Source of the DNA: Enterococcus innesii
GTDB lineage: Bacteria > Bacillota > Bacilli > Lactobacillales > Enterococcaceae
NCBI GenBank assembly: GCA_018982785.1
Contig: JAHHEN010000007.1
Span: forward strand, 124,001 to 188,000
Reading direction: 5' to 3'
Length of the DNA: 64,000 nucleotides
The position numbers and the translations under genes are program-made. Positions 1 through 8,000 of the stretch are shown piece after piece. The notes under the pieces were generated by a model, which was given only the letters and a program-made list of their open reading frames with translations, did not search any database and was not told the origin of the DNA. Positions within the stretch are counted from its first letter, which is position 1. Every line of letters starts with the position of its first letter.

Positions 1-55
1 ATTCGCCTAATATTTTCTAGTCAAATAGGCCAAATACCTTTAAGGAGATATCATT

Positions 56-914
56 ATGAAACCTAATAAATCAATCACATTAACAAAACAAGAATTTGAT
101 AGGCCTCTTATTTTATCTATTTTCCTCCTGCTATTAGTTTTCTTTGGGGTTCAAAGTGTCTTTACAATACCGACTTTTTTTATTAGCAACCCAGGTGTTA
201 AAGAAATATATGTACTTTTTACAAATATTTTTATAATCGGTGCTTTCCTATTATTTAGTAAAAAATATGAAAAAAGGTCTTTACAATCACTAGGAATTAC
301 GTTTGCTAATCTCCCTTTGAATATGCTAATCGGCTGGTTACTAGGATTGTTGTTGATTTCAGCTGTCTTCGTCATTAATTTACTTACAAATTCAATATCA
401 ACAAGCTTTAACGCCAACTCAATTAGTTGGATATATGTTGTGTCTGCTTTTTTCGGTTACTTAGTTCAGGGAACTATGGAAGAGATACTGTGTAGAGGCA
501 TTATAATGAATTCTGTGGCTTCTAAATACAATGTTTTACTTGGGATAATCGTTAATACACTCGTGTTTTCTTTGCTTCACGGACTTAATCCTTCAATTAC
601 ATTCCTGGCTCTAGCCAATATATTTTTTGCCGGACTTCTCTTTTCTTTGGTTTTCTATCTAAGCGATAATATCTTTTTGGTTGGCGCTTTTCATGCTGCT
701 TGAATTTCTTGTTAGGGCCAGTAATTGGCATCAGAGTAAGTGGACTTGACTTCTACTCTTCTGTTTTTCGTACTGACCTTAATTCTGAAAATTCCTTGAT
801 TAGCGGTGGAAAATTTGGTTTTGAAGGGGGTTAGGTTTGACTATTGCGGCAATTGTCTTTCTATCAATCATCTTTCTTGTGATTAAAACGAAAAAAGAAA
901 AATATCTCTATTAA
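56..914 (+). pseudogene. CPBP-family intramembrane protease, two frameshifts
   Basis: This is a multi-spanning membrane protein of the CPBP (Abi/CAAX-like) glutamic protease family. The family motif EEILCR lies near residue 142, and the second motif residues (LLHG, later FHAA) follow in hydrophobic segments. A ribosome site (AAGGAG) precedes the ATG. As read, the frame stops at 701-703 just after FHAA. Adding one G there restores WNFLLGPVIG, and adding one G in the G run at 826-830 restores a last membrane helix ending at 912-914. Members act in bacteriocin self-immunity or peptide processing; here the partner is unknown. Both breaks are single missing G bases, so the gene may be intact in the cell. 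A strong terminator follows. Confidence 0.8.
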
Positions 915-967
915 TGCAATGATTATAAATTATAGACCCAGATATAGAGTATAATTTATGGATAAGT

Positions 968-1012
968 AAAGAAAAAGTTTTGCTTCAATAGAGCAAAACT
1001 TTTTCTTTTGTT
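968..1012 (+). terminator. Rho-independent terminator after the CPBP gene
   Basis: A perfect 17-bp stem (968-984 with 992-1008) encloses a 7-base loop and runs into a T-rich tail. It is A/T-rich at the base on both sides, so it may work in both directions. Confidence 0.85.
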
Positions 1013-1192
1013 AGCATATAATCTACGAAAAGTAAGTTCTCTAAATTTTAAGTTTTTGACCACAGTTGCTTATAGTGTTTTACACAACGAAATTTGATTT
1101 ACTCGTTTATTATTAATTTGAATCACTAATTGCTTTATCTGAATAAAAAGGTAGAGTGCAAAAGCAGTCTAACCTATCAATCAAGAATGTGA

Positions 1193-1241
1193 TATACTGA
1201 TAAGGAAACTTGTTGTCCTTCAGGTGTAGTATTGTTCGGTC
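1193..1241 (+). promoter_or_regulatory. Toxin-side promoter -10 and repeat arm
   Basis: A TATACT -10 box lies at 1193-1198 with only a weak -35. The 24-base segment 1206-1229 recurs in inverted orientation at 1495-1518 with 22 identities. Two convergent transcripts would therefore start in nearly the same sequence, as in par/Fst-type loci. Confidence 0.45.
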
Positions 1242-1343
1242 GTGGTGACCCCAACAACTTTACAATTTCTTTTTGAAACGTTGGTTGTAAGGAGGTCTGC
1301 CAATGAATTACAGTGGAATGGGAAAGGTTACGTTCTAAATAGA

Positions 1344-1427
1344 ATGTTGCAAAATATTCTAGTAATCCTAACGATCATTAGCTTGATCTTAGAGATTGCG
1401 AACAAATTAAAAAGCTTAAAGGACTAA
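1344..1427 (+). CDS. Small hydrophobic peptide, putative type I toxin
   Basis: A 27-residue peptide has a hydrophobic core (ILVILTIISLILEI) followed by a lysine-rich tail (NKLKSLKD). This is the build of membrane-acting type I toxins such as Fst or the putative holin-like toxins, but it lacks the central proline of classic Fst, so the family is not assigned. The same frame is open from a GTG at 1242. A good AAGGAGG site near 1292 serves an ATG at 1303 in another frame that ends after 11 codons, so the true start is unclear; a missing base could join the two. The stop codon sits in the loop of the 1413-1438 hairpin. An antisense promoter faces it at 1505-1533. Confidence 0.45.
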   Translation: MLQNILVILTIISLILEIANKLKSLKD

Positions 1428-1498
1428 TCCTTTAAGCTCGACCATTTATCACTGCCGTAACAGTTCTGTAAAAGGTACTACCAATACCTTTTACCTAC
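1405..1498 (-). ncRNA. Putative antisense RNA antitoxin
   Basis: On the minus strand a near-consensus sigma-A promoter (TTGACG at 1528-1533, 17-base spacer, TATACT at 1505-1510) predicts a start near 1498. The transcript would carry a hairpin (TAAAAGGTA...TACCTTTTA, about 1467-1491) and end at the shared terminator. It encodes no protein and is antisense to the toxin 3' end. The arrangement matches par RNA II of enterococcal plasmids; sequence identity to it was not established. Confidence 0.5.
1413..1438. terminator. Bidirectional terminator of the convergent toxin/antitoxin transcripts
   Basis: A perfect 11-bp stem (1413-1423 with 1428-1438) has a 4-base loop that contains the end of the toxin stop codon. 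It lies between the two facing promoters and would end both RNAs, giving about 90 nt of antisense overlap at the toxin 3' end. Confidence 0.6.
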
Positions 1499-1504
1499 AC
1501 CTGA

Positions 1505-1533
1505 AGTATAACAAGTTTTTTTGTTTACGTCAA
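1505..1533 (-). promoter_or_regulatory. Antisense RNA promoter
   Basis: TTGACG (1528-1533) and TATACT (1505-1510) on the minus strand are separated by exactly 17 bases. It reads toward the toxin gene. Confidence 0.65.
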
Positions 1534-1689
1534 AGCTAACTTCTTCTGAGACTGGACTCAAAAACTATCATGCTGCCCGCATCCAACATTTGTCCTAACA
1601 CTCATAAATCTAAATATTAATTGAACAATGATTTAGTTGCGAGTTTATGAACACAAAAATAAAGTAATACATAAGAATTATGGTATTTA

Positions 1690-1735
1690 AAAAAGAGTGT
1701 CCAGAAATTAGTCATTTTCTGAACACTCCAATTTT
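1690..1735 (-). terminator. Terminator of the 2702-1832 operon
   Basis: An inverted repeat (about 1695-1707 with 1716-1728) is followed on the minus strand by a run of T. The stem shares an AGTGTCCAGA core with the terminator at 8646-8687. Confidence 0.7.
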
Positions 1736-1831
1736 AATGGTAACCACAGTTTTATAATTTTTCTTAATTTTGAATTCCATATCGAGATTATGTTAATTTG
1801 GGGAAGAATTAACACGCGCACTAATTTATTA

Positions 1832-2044
1832 TCATTTCTTAATCGTTTTATAAATACCATATGCACAATATAAAATAAACAAGACGGGGATAGCGATTAA
1901 TGGCGTTTTTAGTAATAAATAAGGATCTAAAACACCATTGACTGTACCTTGTTTAACCAAAAGATAGTTGCAGTAACTGATCAATTGTAATTGAAAAAAT
2001 AGAATGAATCCGATAAATAAACTATAAATGTATTGTTTCTCCAT
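1832..2044 (-). CDS. Small two-helix membrane protein
   Basis: A 70-residue protein has two predicted membrane helices (about residues 7-28 and 46-65) and a positively charged end (YKTIKK). It begins 10 bases after the secreted-protein gene at 2055-2702, behind a GGAG site, and is followed by the operon terminator. The layout suggests co-expression, perhaps as an immunity or accessory partner of the secreted protein, but nothing in the sequence proves this. No family was recognised. Confidence 0.6.
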   Translation of the reverse strand: MEKQYIYSLFIGFILFFQLQLISYCNYLLVKQGTVNGVLDPYLLLKTPLIAIPVLFILYCAYGIYKTIKK

Positions 2045-2054
2045 CTTTTTCTCC

Positions 2055-2702
2055 TTAGAGGTTTTTAAATGAGTAATCCCAATGACTAAAGGTTTTTACA
2101 GTAGCGGTTTTAGTTGTCTTTGTTTTGACCCCACTTATATATTCACGCTGTACTACTTTTGTAGATTTGTACACTGGTCTAAAAATTATTTGTTGTCTTT
2201 TACCTGCGGGGATGTTTATAGAATAAGATACTCCGTAAGTCTTTGATTGCCCAATTGTAATTCCCAACGATGCTCCGATTTTATCGGCACCAATTGGATA
2301 ACTACCTGAAATAGAAGACGAAACAGATCTACTAGAAGTATTTGAGTTAGTGGCTGACAATGTTGCTTTTCCCTTTCCAGACGGTCCATTTCTCCATGCG
2401 CCATAGGATGTACCAGCTGATGTTTTCGATTCAATTCTCCACATTCTATATTGAGCTACCCTAGTATTTACTTGTATACCTTCCGAGTACAAGTTCGTAT
2501 CATTATCAAGATTAATTTCAGGAATGTTTAAGTACTCTGCTCCTTCGTCCGAAAAAATTGGTGCATTTTCGTCAGGAAGAATAAGTTCGTTAGTTTCTTC
2601 CATTGTTTCTGCTTTAGCATAAGTTACTGCACCACCAAAAGCTGTAAATACAGTGGATGCAATTATTGCTGTTAACATAGTTGTTACGATAGATTTATTC
2701 AT
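2055..2702 (-). CDS. Secreted protein of unknown function
   Basis: A 215-residue protein has a typical signal peptide (MNKSIVTTMLTAIIASTVF..., probable cleavage after AKA near residue 31). An acidic linker follows, then a Ser/Thr/Gly-rich region of alternating beta-strand character (WRNGPSGKGKATL near 104-116), a hydrophobic-glycine stretch (IGASLGITIGQS) and a basic C-terminal part with RPVYKSTKVVQREY. The make-up resembles small secreted beta-rich proteins of Bacillales and could be pore-forming or cell-surface binding, but I cannot name a family. GTTTAC-type repeats lie upstream at 2772-2804. It heads a two-gene unit with a small membrane protein. Confidence 0.7.
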   Translation of the reverse strand: MNKSIVTTMLTAIIASTVFTAFGGAVTYAKAETMEETNELILPDENAPIFSDEGAEYLNIPEINLDNDTNLYSEGIQVNTRVAQYRMWRIESKTSAGTSYGAWRNGPSGKGKATLSATNSNTSSRSVSSSISGSYPIGADKIGASLGITIGQSKTYGVSYSINIPAGKRQQIIFRPVYKSTKVVQREYISGVKTKTTKTATVKTFSHWDYSFKNL

Positions 2703-2771
2703 TTTGATCCCTCTTTCATTTTTTATATACTAAGTATCCTTGAAATATGAAAAAAATGTAAGGAACAAAAA

Positions 2772-2804
2772 GTTTACATCATCGGTTTACTACTAAAGGT
2801 AAAC
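2772..2804. promoter_or_regulatory. GTTTAC operator cluster upstream of the secreted protein
   Basis: Three half-sites occur here: GTTTAC at 2772-2777 and 2785-2790, and GTAAAC at 2799-2804. The same half-sites recur at 4153-4183 with the shared string GTTTACATC, suggesting one repressor, probably the XRE protein encoded at 3091-3606. Confidence 0.5.
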
Positions 2805-2872
2805 GAAAAGGTTATTTTTAGTAGTTACTATTACACCTTCAGAATTAAAATTGTCTTCACCATAGAATGGGA

Positions 2873-3067
2873 CTACTCATTTAATAGTTTATCTCTTTCT
2901 TGAACTAATTCTTTTTCTTTATCAATCAGTGTAAGAAATGTTTTATCAGAATACAGTTCTTCCTGAGTATTACCCCTAAATAGAAGAAATTCTTCCGCAT
3001 AGTTTAATTTTTGCTGATTGACGCTTCTTCTTTCGTTACAAACAGTAAGTAAATTTCGTTTTTTCAT
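2873..3067 (-). CDS. Small charged hypothetical protein
   Basis: A 64-residue, highly charged, probably helical protein is preceded by a GTAGGAG ribosome site. It follows the XRE regulator gene by 23 bases in the same direction, so it is likely co-transcribed. The N-terminus is basic (MKKRN), and the C-terminal half (LIDKEKELVQERDKLLNE) could form a short coiled coil. No signal peptide, membrane segment or known domain is visible. Confidence 0.5.
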   Translation of the reverse strand: MKKRNLLTVCNERRSVNQQKLNYAEEFLLFRGNTQEELYSDKTFLTLIDKEKELVQERDKLLNE

Positions 3068-3090
3068 TCTTACTCCTACTGATTTTGACG

Positions 3091-3606
3091 TTATTCAATC
3101 TGTTCGATCGAAACTGATCCCCAACCCATATAATTTGCTAAGTGTCCGTATCCAGCATATAAATTTAACGCCAGTGCTAAAATGCTGATAAGCCAAATTA
3201 ATTTGTAGTATGAATTACAGCGCTTATTTCTGACAAATACGAACATACACACAATAATGCCTACTGGAAATATGAACGATGCTAACGCTGAAAGACCGAT
3301 TAAAACCAGACTTTCATCTTTTCCCAAGGTATTTCTTAAAAGTCTGAGCTTCTGTTTCTTACTAGCAATATCTTCATTATTATGTTCAATTTTTTTCTTC
3401 AATTTTTCATTCTCATCGAGTAGCTCTCCAATAGAAACTTCATAAAGTTGGCTCAATAGAATTAAGTTATCGTAGTCAGGATAGCCTCGGTCATTTTCCC
3501 ACTTTGAAATAGATTGTCTTGAAACATTAAGCTTTTCAGCTACAAACACTTGTGAGAATCCTTTGTTTTCTCGATGTGACTTAAGTTTTTCCCCGAGTTC
3601 CATCAT
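3091..3606 (-). CDS. Membrane-anchored XRE/HTH regulator
   Basis: The N-terminal 65 residues are a Cro/C1-type helix-turn-helix (LGEKLKSHRENKGFSQ, VSRQSISKWENDRGYPD). A charged coiled linker follows, then two or three membrane helices (about residues 100-150). This layout is typical of Firmicute XRE regulators that sense something at the membrane. Two adjacent ATGs (3606 and 3603) follow a TAGGTG site. The gene lies directly downstream of the DUF5626-like secreted protein, and operator-like GTTTAC repeats flank its neighbourhood, so it probably controls the local secreted proteins and itself. Confidence 0.8.
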   Translation of the reverse strand: MMELGEKLKSHRENKGFSQVFVAEKLNVSRQSISKWENDRGYPDYDNLILLSQLYEVSIGELLDENEKLKKKIEHNNEDIASKKQKLRLLRNTLGKDESLVLIGLSALASFIFPVGIIVCMFVFVRNKRCNSYYKLIWLISILALALNLYAGYGHLANYMGWGSVSIEQIE

Positions 3607-3622
3607 TAAATACACCTACTTA

Positions 3623-4073
3623 TTATTTTACAACCAGTTTACCATTTGAAATAGTCGTCGTCACGCTCGCATTAGAAGTCATTGTTCCAATCTTGTGTTT
3701 GAAATTACAGATAGCTCTTGATGAATTGCTACTCAAAGAACTTGAAGTAATACTTCCTTGATAAGTGGTCATATTTAAATTAGTTGCAGCTGTGAATTGT
3801 TTGTTCGAGTTAACAGTCACATTGTACGACACTAACCAATTACCCGTGCTTTTTTTGAGACTTTGTATGTCCCTTTACCTACCCTAGTACCGGATGAAAT
3901 ATTTTCAATCATTAGTTCAATGGTTTCTCCCGAGTCATCTATATACGATGACTCGCTTCTAATAGTTGTTGAATCAAGGTCAAATACTAATTCCTCATTT
4001 TCGTGCGCAAGTCCCGTGGCTGGAAAAAAAGAATACCTACCCCTAATATAAATAACGCAAATATTTTGTTCAT
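3623..4073 (-). CDS. Secreted DUF5626-like protein, frame broken twice
   Basis: Read with one base added in each of two homopolymers (A7 at 4024-4030 and T7 at 3850-3856), this is a single protein of about 150 residues. It has a signal peptide (MNKIFALFILGVGILFF, cleaved near GLA), an acidic segment, a SYIDDSGETIEL strand, and a GTYKV...GNWLVSYNVTVNSN region ending in TTTISNGKLVVK. The pattern is close to what I know of the enterococcal DUF5626 family; this is from memory. A TAGGAG site precedes the ATG at 4073. It starts an operon with the XRE regulator. Confidence 0.65.
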
Positions 4074-4152
4074 TTCGTTCTCCTATTCTAAATTTTTCTC
4101 TTAGTATACATTGTAATAATGGCATTTATAAGTATCGTTCTATTTACACTAC

Positions 4153-4188
4153 GTAAACTTCAGGTTTACATCCCTTCGTAAACCTGAA
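4153..4188. promoter_or_regulatory. Operator palindrome in divergent promoter region
   Basis: TTCAGGTTTAC (4159-4169) and GTAAACCTGAA (4178-4188) form a perfect 11-bp inverted repeat with an 8-base spacer, and another GTAAAC lies at 4153-4158. It is placed between the divergent genes at 4073 and 4262 and resembles 2772-2804. Confidence 0.6.
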
Positions 4189-4261
4189 ATGTAAATAGAT
4201 TAGTCCTTTAAAGTAAATAGATATGTGGCATTATGAAAATGTAAATGGAAAAGGAGTGTGA

Positions 4262-5215
4262 ATGATGGAAAAGAGAATATTTAAAAATAAAAAAACGTCA
4301 TTATTGTTTACCATACTTTCAATAGTTTCATTATCCATACTTATTTTTTTAGTTTTGCCCGGCCTCTTATTAACTAATCCTAAGTCCGAAGAAACTCAAA
4401 CTATTGTTTTCGAAAACACCATAAGTTATGGATTACGTGATAGTAATGGTCAGATAGTTGATGTAGGTACACAAATAAACCAAAGCGGCTCATCTTCATT
4501 TTCAGGGGATCTTGAAATTATCCAAGATATGGAGGGACAATACCTTTATTACTTAAACATTTTAAAGGACTTGCATGAAATTCCCTATGAAGTTAATGGT
4601 AAAGAAGTTACTTCGGCAAACATGTTTTCATTGACCAATAAACAGAAAATAAATATAGACCTTTCAATAGATAATATTTCTGAGGGAAACGAACTAATGG
4701 TTTTACTTTTTAAATATCCGAAATCGAACGACTCGATGACCTTGGAAAGAAGTTTAGAATACTCGGTTATGGGACTAAGATTCAATTTGACTAATAACAG
4801 TACCTATCCTCAGTCCATTAAATTTCTTAATGATAATGATACGAACGATTACAATGCCAGAATTTCAATGGTAAATGTTCAATCTTCAAATGAAGCGATC
4901 CTCGAACTTGAAAAAAGATCTAATGACAGTGTGGAGCTTCTTTTGGGACAAACTAGTCATGAGAACAGCAGACACTCTATCCTTTCCTTTGTAAATGGCT
5001 CTCTCATAGAAAAAAACGAACTGCCTCCAAACACCGTGTATGAAATCTCTGATAATAAATTGTATAGGATTCCGATTAAAATTCCCTTCACAAAAAAAGA
5101 AAACAGTATTTTTCAATTAGTTGATGTTCTGTCGCCATATCAAATGAACGATGGGATATATTCTATTACTGAGATTGATTTCTCAAATCCTATCCTCATA
5201 AAAAATAGTAAGTAG
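4262..5215 (+). CDS. Membrane-anchored extracytoplasmic protein, unknown
   Basis: A 317-residue protein has a basic N-terminus, one membrane helix (about residues 12-36) and a long hydrophilic outer domain rich in Asn, Ser and acidic residues. No cysteine lipobox or sortase motif is visible. An AAGGAG site precedes tandem ATGs at 4262 and 4265. The outer part alternates short beta-strand-like runs (VMGLRFNLTNNS, ILELEKRSND, IPIKIPFTK). It heads a four-gene plus-strand unit and is divergent from the DUF5626-like/XRE operon across the operator palindrome. I do not recognise a family. It may tether or recognise the small secreted proteins that follow. Confidence 0.65.
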   Translation: MMEKRIFKNKKTSLLFTILSIVSLSILIFLVLPGLLLTNPKSEETQTIVFENTISYGLRDSNGQIVDVGTQINQSGSSSFSGDLEIIQDMEGQYLYYLNILKDLHEIPYEVNGKEVTSANMFSLTNKQKINIDLSIDNISEGNELMVLLFKYPKSNDSMTLERSLEYSVMGLRFNLTNNSTYPQSIKFLNDNDTNDYNARISMVNVQSSNEAILELEKRSNDSVELLLGQTSHENSRHSILSFVNGSLIEKNELPPNTVYEISDNKLYRIPIKIPFTKKENSIFQLVDVLSPYQMNDGIYSITEIDFSNPILIKNSK

Positions 5216-5225
5216 GTGGAAAAAT

Positions 5226-5474
5226 ATGAAAAAAACAGCAAATCTTGTAAATAACTTAATTTTCGCATATTTCATATATTGTATATACGTCATAATCTCG
5301 CCAATAGTTGTGCCATTTATTTTCCAGTTATTGTTAGCAAAAGAGGTTCCTTTGGATACAGTAAATCACAGTTTCTCTTTCGTGAAAGCAGTATTATTTA
5401 TTGTTTTCATCTTGAAAGGTAACTTTGAGAATAAAAAGAAAGAAGGTCATCATAATGAAAAAAGTACTATATAA
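5226..5474 (+). CDS. Small membrane protein
   Basis: An 82-residue protein has two hydrophobic segments (about residues 12-38 and 50-64) and a lysine-rich C-terminal tail. It starts 10 bases after the preceding gene behind AGGTGG. Its 3' end overlaps the start of the next gene by 20 bases, so the genes are probably translationally coupled. No family was recognised. A role as immunity or export helper would fit its position but is only inference. Confidence 0.5.
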   Translation: MKKTANLVNNLIFAYFIYCIYVIISPIVVPFIFQLLLAKEVPLDTVNHSFSFVKAVLFIVFILKGNFENKKKEGHHNEKSTI

Positions 5475-5928
5475 AATGGGGGTACTGAGCCTCTTACCAC
5501 TCACGACACTACCAGGTTTTGCATACGCCTCTGAAGAAGGTGAAAATATTCAAGAAGAACCAATTCTAGAAGAAGTAGTCGTCTCGAATAGTGATTCCAG
5601 CTCCATGGCTGGTGGAGTTTCACGGTCTTCCATCAAATGTACTACGACTGCTACAATCCATTACACACTCGCTCCAATAAGTGCAGCGTCCTCTGCAACT
5701 GGAGAAGCTGCTAAAATGATGGACAGTATCTTTGTACGATCACGACTTTACAATTCAAACGGTGTACTGAAAAATGATAAGTCCTCTACTAAAACAAAAA
5801 CAGCCTATAATTCTGTTAAAACAAATCATGCCCCAGTAAGTGTGTCAAAAAACTATACCTATGCAAATTCAACATTTAAGAAATCAGGTTATTCAACGGT
5901 CACTCATGAAGTTAGAGCGAATCAGTAA
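5455..5928 (+). CDS. Small secreted protein, paralogue 1
   Basis: The start at ATG 5455 was chosen for its AGAAGG site and signal peptide (MKKVLYKMGVLSLLPLTTLPGF, cleavage near AYA). The mature part of about 130 residues has an acidic leader, then a Ser/Thr-rich beta-type domain with TTTATIHYTL near residue 70 and a C-terminal KKSGYSTVTHEVRANQ. The next gene encodes the same plan and a similar ending (KKSGYNTVTLTTKYNW), so the two are probably tandem duplicates. Function is unknown; secretion and pairing suggest an extracellular factor. Confidence 0.65.
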   Translation: MKKVLYKMGVLSLLPLTTLPGFAYASEEGENIQEEPILEEVVVSNSDSSSMAGGVSRSSIKCTTTATIHYTLAPISAASSATGEAAKMMDSIFVRSRLYNSNGVLKNDKSSTKTKTAYNSVKTNHAPVSVSKNYTYANSTFKKSGYSTVTHEVRANQ

Positions 5929-5941
5929 AGGAGAATCAATA

Positions 5942-6366
5942 ATGAAAAGAAAAATTATACTTTTTACATTCTTGCTAAGCATCTTAGGATTCAGTGTCTC
6001 CACTACAGCCCTTGCAAGCGAACAAGGAAATCTACTTGAAGTTGTTGACTCAAACGAAGCAACAATGTCGAACGCACGCACACGCTCTTCTATTTCAGTA
6101 AAAGGAAATCTATCAAAATCTAATCTAGTTTTTGTGGCTACTTCAACTGCTAGTCAAAAACAAGATTCTATCTGGTCGAAATGTGAGTCTTATACATCTG
6201 GAAAAAAACTCATAAACAGCGATCAGAATACAGTAAAAAATAGCAAATATGGAAGCGCACAAGCAACGTTTGGTATACTGCACACTAGCCCTAAATCTTT
6301 AGGGTATCATCAGTTAAAAAATCAGGCTACAACACTGTAACACTAACAACAAAATATAATTGGTAA
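5942..6366 (+). CDS. Small secreted protein, paralogue 2, frameshifted near its end
   Basis: It starts at ATG 5942 behind AAAGGAG, 13 bases after paralogue 1. The signal peptide (MKRKIILFTFLLSILGFSV, cleavage near ALA) is clear. As read, the frame ends at 6340. Adding one base in the TTTAGGG region (about 6298-6304) continues it to KKSGYNTVTLTTKYNW and a stop at 6364-6366, matching the end of the preceding paralogue. This agreement is the evidence that the break is not natural. Function is unknown. Confidence 0.6.
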
Positions 6367-6464
6367 AATGAAAATGGGGGCGTGACATAAGTTAATTAGA
6401 TACGCCTTCCAAAAAATAAGGACCAAAACTCAAATTTTTATATGTATATTTTGGACACCCAAAT

Positions 6465-6500
6465 TCCCTCGCCAATAAAGTGAATCTGGCGAGGGATATT
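6465..6500. terminator. Terminator between convergent units
   Basis: A perfect 10-bp stem (6465-6474 with 6487-6496) with a 12-base loop is flanked by A/T-rich sequence on both sides. It serves the plus-strand unit ending at 6366 and the minus-strand gene ending at 6531. Confidence 0.75.
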
Positions 6501-6530
6501 TATTATTATAATCAAATATTTTTCAAGCAA

Positions 6531-7162
6531 TTACAGGTTTAGTGCTGCTTCCAAGAATAATCTTCCCATACCACTAATACTGGTATAAGCAGACATGTAT
6601 GCACGTCCATTTCCAGCTGTATTTTGGGAAGCATATCCCCATCCAGTATTATAAGAGAAGATATTGCTAGTAGGATATTTCCATGCAGTCTGTTGAACAT
6701 TTGGTCCTCTATAAGTTACATAACGATCGGAGACGATAATTGATGAGGTAGAAGCTTTGCTCCAGGATCTATGACATTTTTCAACCTTGATAGTATTACC
6801 AGAAATCCAATAGGTCAACGTTATACTCGATTTCGCAACACCATTATTAGCTGAACCAGTATTAGTAGATAATGGGGAAATATTAGTATTATCAGGAGTA
6901 AAGTAATAGTCGACTTCTATAGTAGTCTCATACTTCTTTTCTTCTAATGCAGGAACCATTGAAAATTTACTTAAATAAGTTAATTCCTTATGTTCGATAA
7001 CTTTTGTTTGCGTACTTCCTTCTCCGACAACACCTTCAGCGGAAGTAATCTTTGCCTCAACTGTAGAAATAGTTGCTAGAGAATCGGCTTTAGCCTGTAA
7101 AGTATTTCCAAACAATATCGTCAATGAGACAAATCCGATAACAGTGATAAGTATTTTTTCAT
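6531..7162 (-). CDS. Secreted protein with YNTGWGY motif, frameshifted at start
   Basis: The ATG at 7162, behind AAAGGAG, is followed by an A6 run (7154-7159 on the plus strand). One more A gives a signal peptide (MKKILITVIGFVSLTILF, cleavage near AKA) that joins the long frame. The mature region of about 180 residues ends in YNTGWGYASQN plus a Gly/Ala/Ser segment. The neighbour at 7178-7812 shares the motif, size and ending, so they are divergent paralogues. A single Cys is present (KVEKCHRSWSK). Function is unknown; a secreted toxin or surface factor is possible. Confidence 0.6.
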
Positions 7163-7177
7163 TTGAGTTCTCCTTTT

Positions 7178-7812
7178 TTATAATCTGGAGGCTGTTGCAG
7201 AAACTCTATAGCTAGCCATTCCAGACATTGTTACTGTTCCTGATACCGTAGTTTTTGCAGTAGCTGCTCCACCATAATTGTAAACATATCCCCATCCAGT
7301 ATTATACGTGGTTAATGAATTAGAAGTAGACGTTCTTTCTAAGGCATTGGTAAAACCCTGTTGAACTTTTAAGTTTCTGCTTGAAACACTTGCGAAGGAA
7401 CTGGTCAATGTAAATTTGGAAGAAGCGCTAGTTACTTTAATGTTGTATCCAGATTTTGTATAAGTAATTCTTGCAAGTACTTTCACAGCTTCGGTTGAAT
7501 TTGTTTCATCATCATTACTAGCAAATGGTTTGATCATATTGCTGTCAGTTTCATCTTCAGGAGTAAACTCAATCTCAAACTCAGAAACGTAGCTCTTTTC
7601 TTCGCTAACATTGCCATCGGTTATCATACTTGATCTTAAAGAAGGTACTTCATACGTTAACTCAACATTTTCATTTACGTATTCCCCAGTATCAATATTT
7701 TGAACTGAAAAATTAATTTCGTCAGTTCTCTCAATTTGACTAGCTGCACCTTTATCTGACAACAAAAATACGCGACCAACAAAACGGAAAACGCAAGAAC
7801 GATTTGTTTCAT
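7178..7812 (-). CDS. Secreted protein with YNTGWGY motif, frameshifted in signal peptide
   Basis: TGGAGG precedes the ATG at 7812. Adding one base to the A5 run at 7764-7768 joins MKQIVLAFSVLLVAYFLL to SDKGAASQIERTDEIN, giving a signal peptide and a mature domain of about 190 residues. The C-terminal YNTGWGYVYNYGGAATA segment matches the downstream paralogue at 6531. The start lies 15 bases upstream of that gene's start region, so both are likely on one transcript. No known domain was recognised. Confidence 0.6.
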
Positions 7813-8000
7813 GATTACCTCCAAATATATCCATCAAACTAATTTGATTGTAATCAAAAAAATATCTTTTCACTTCAAATACATTTAAAAGTTTTTATTC
7901 GATTTTAAAAACACAAAATTTATTTGTTTGCATAATTGGAATTTCACCCTATATAATAGAATAAATAAGATTTATATTATAAAACAAGGAGGGATTTATA

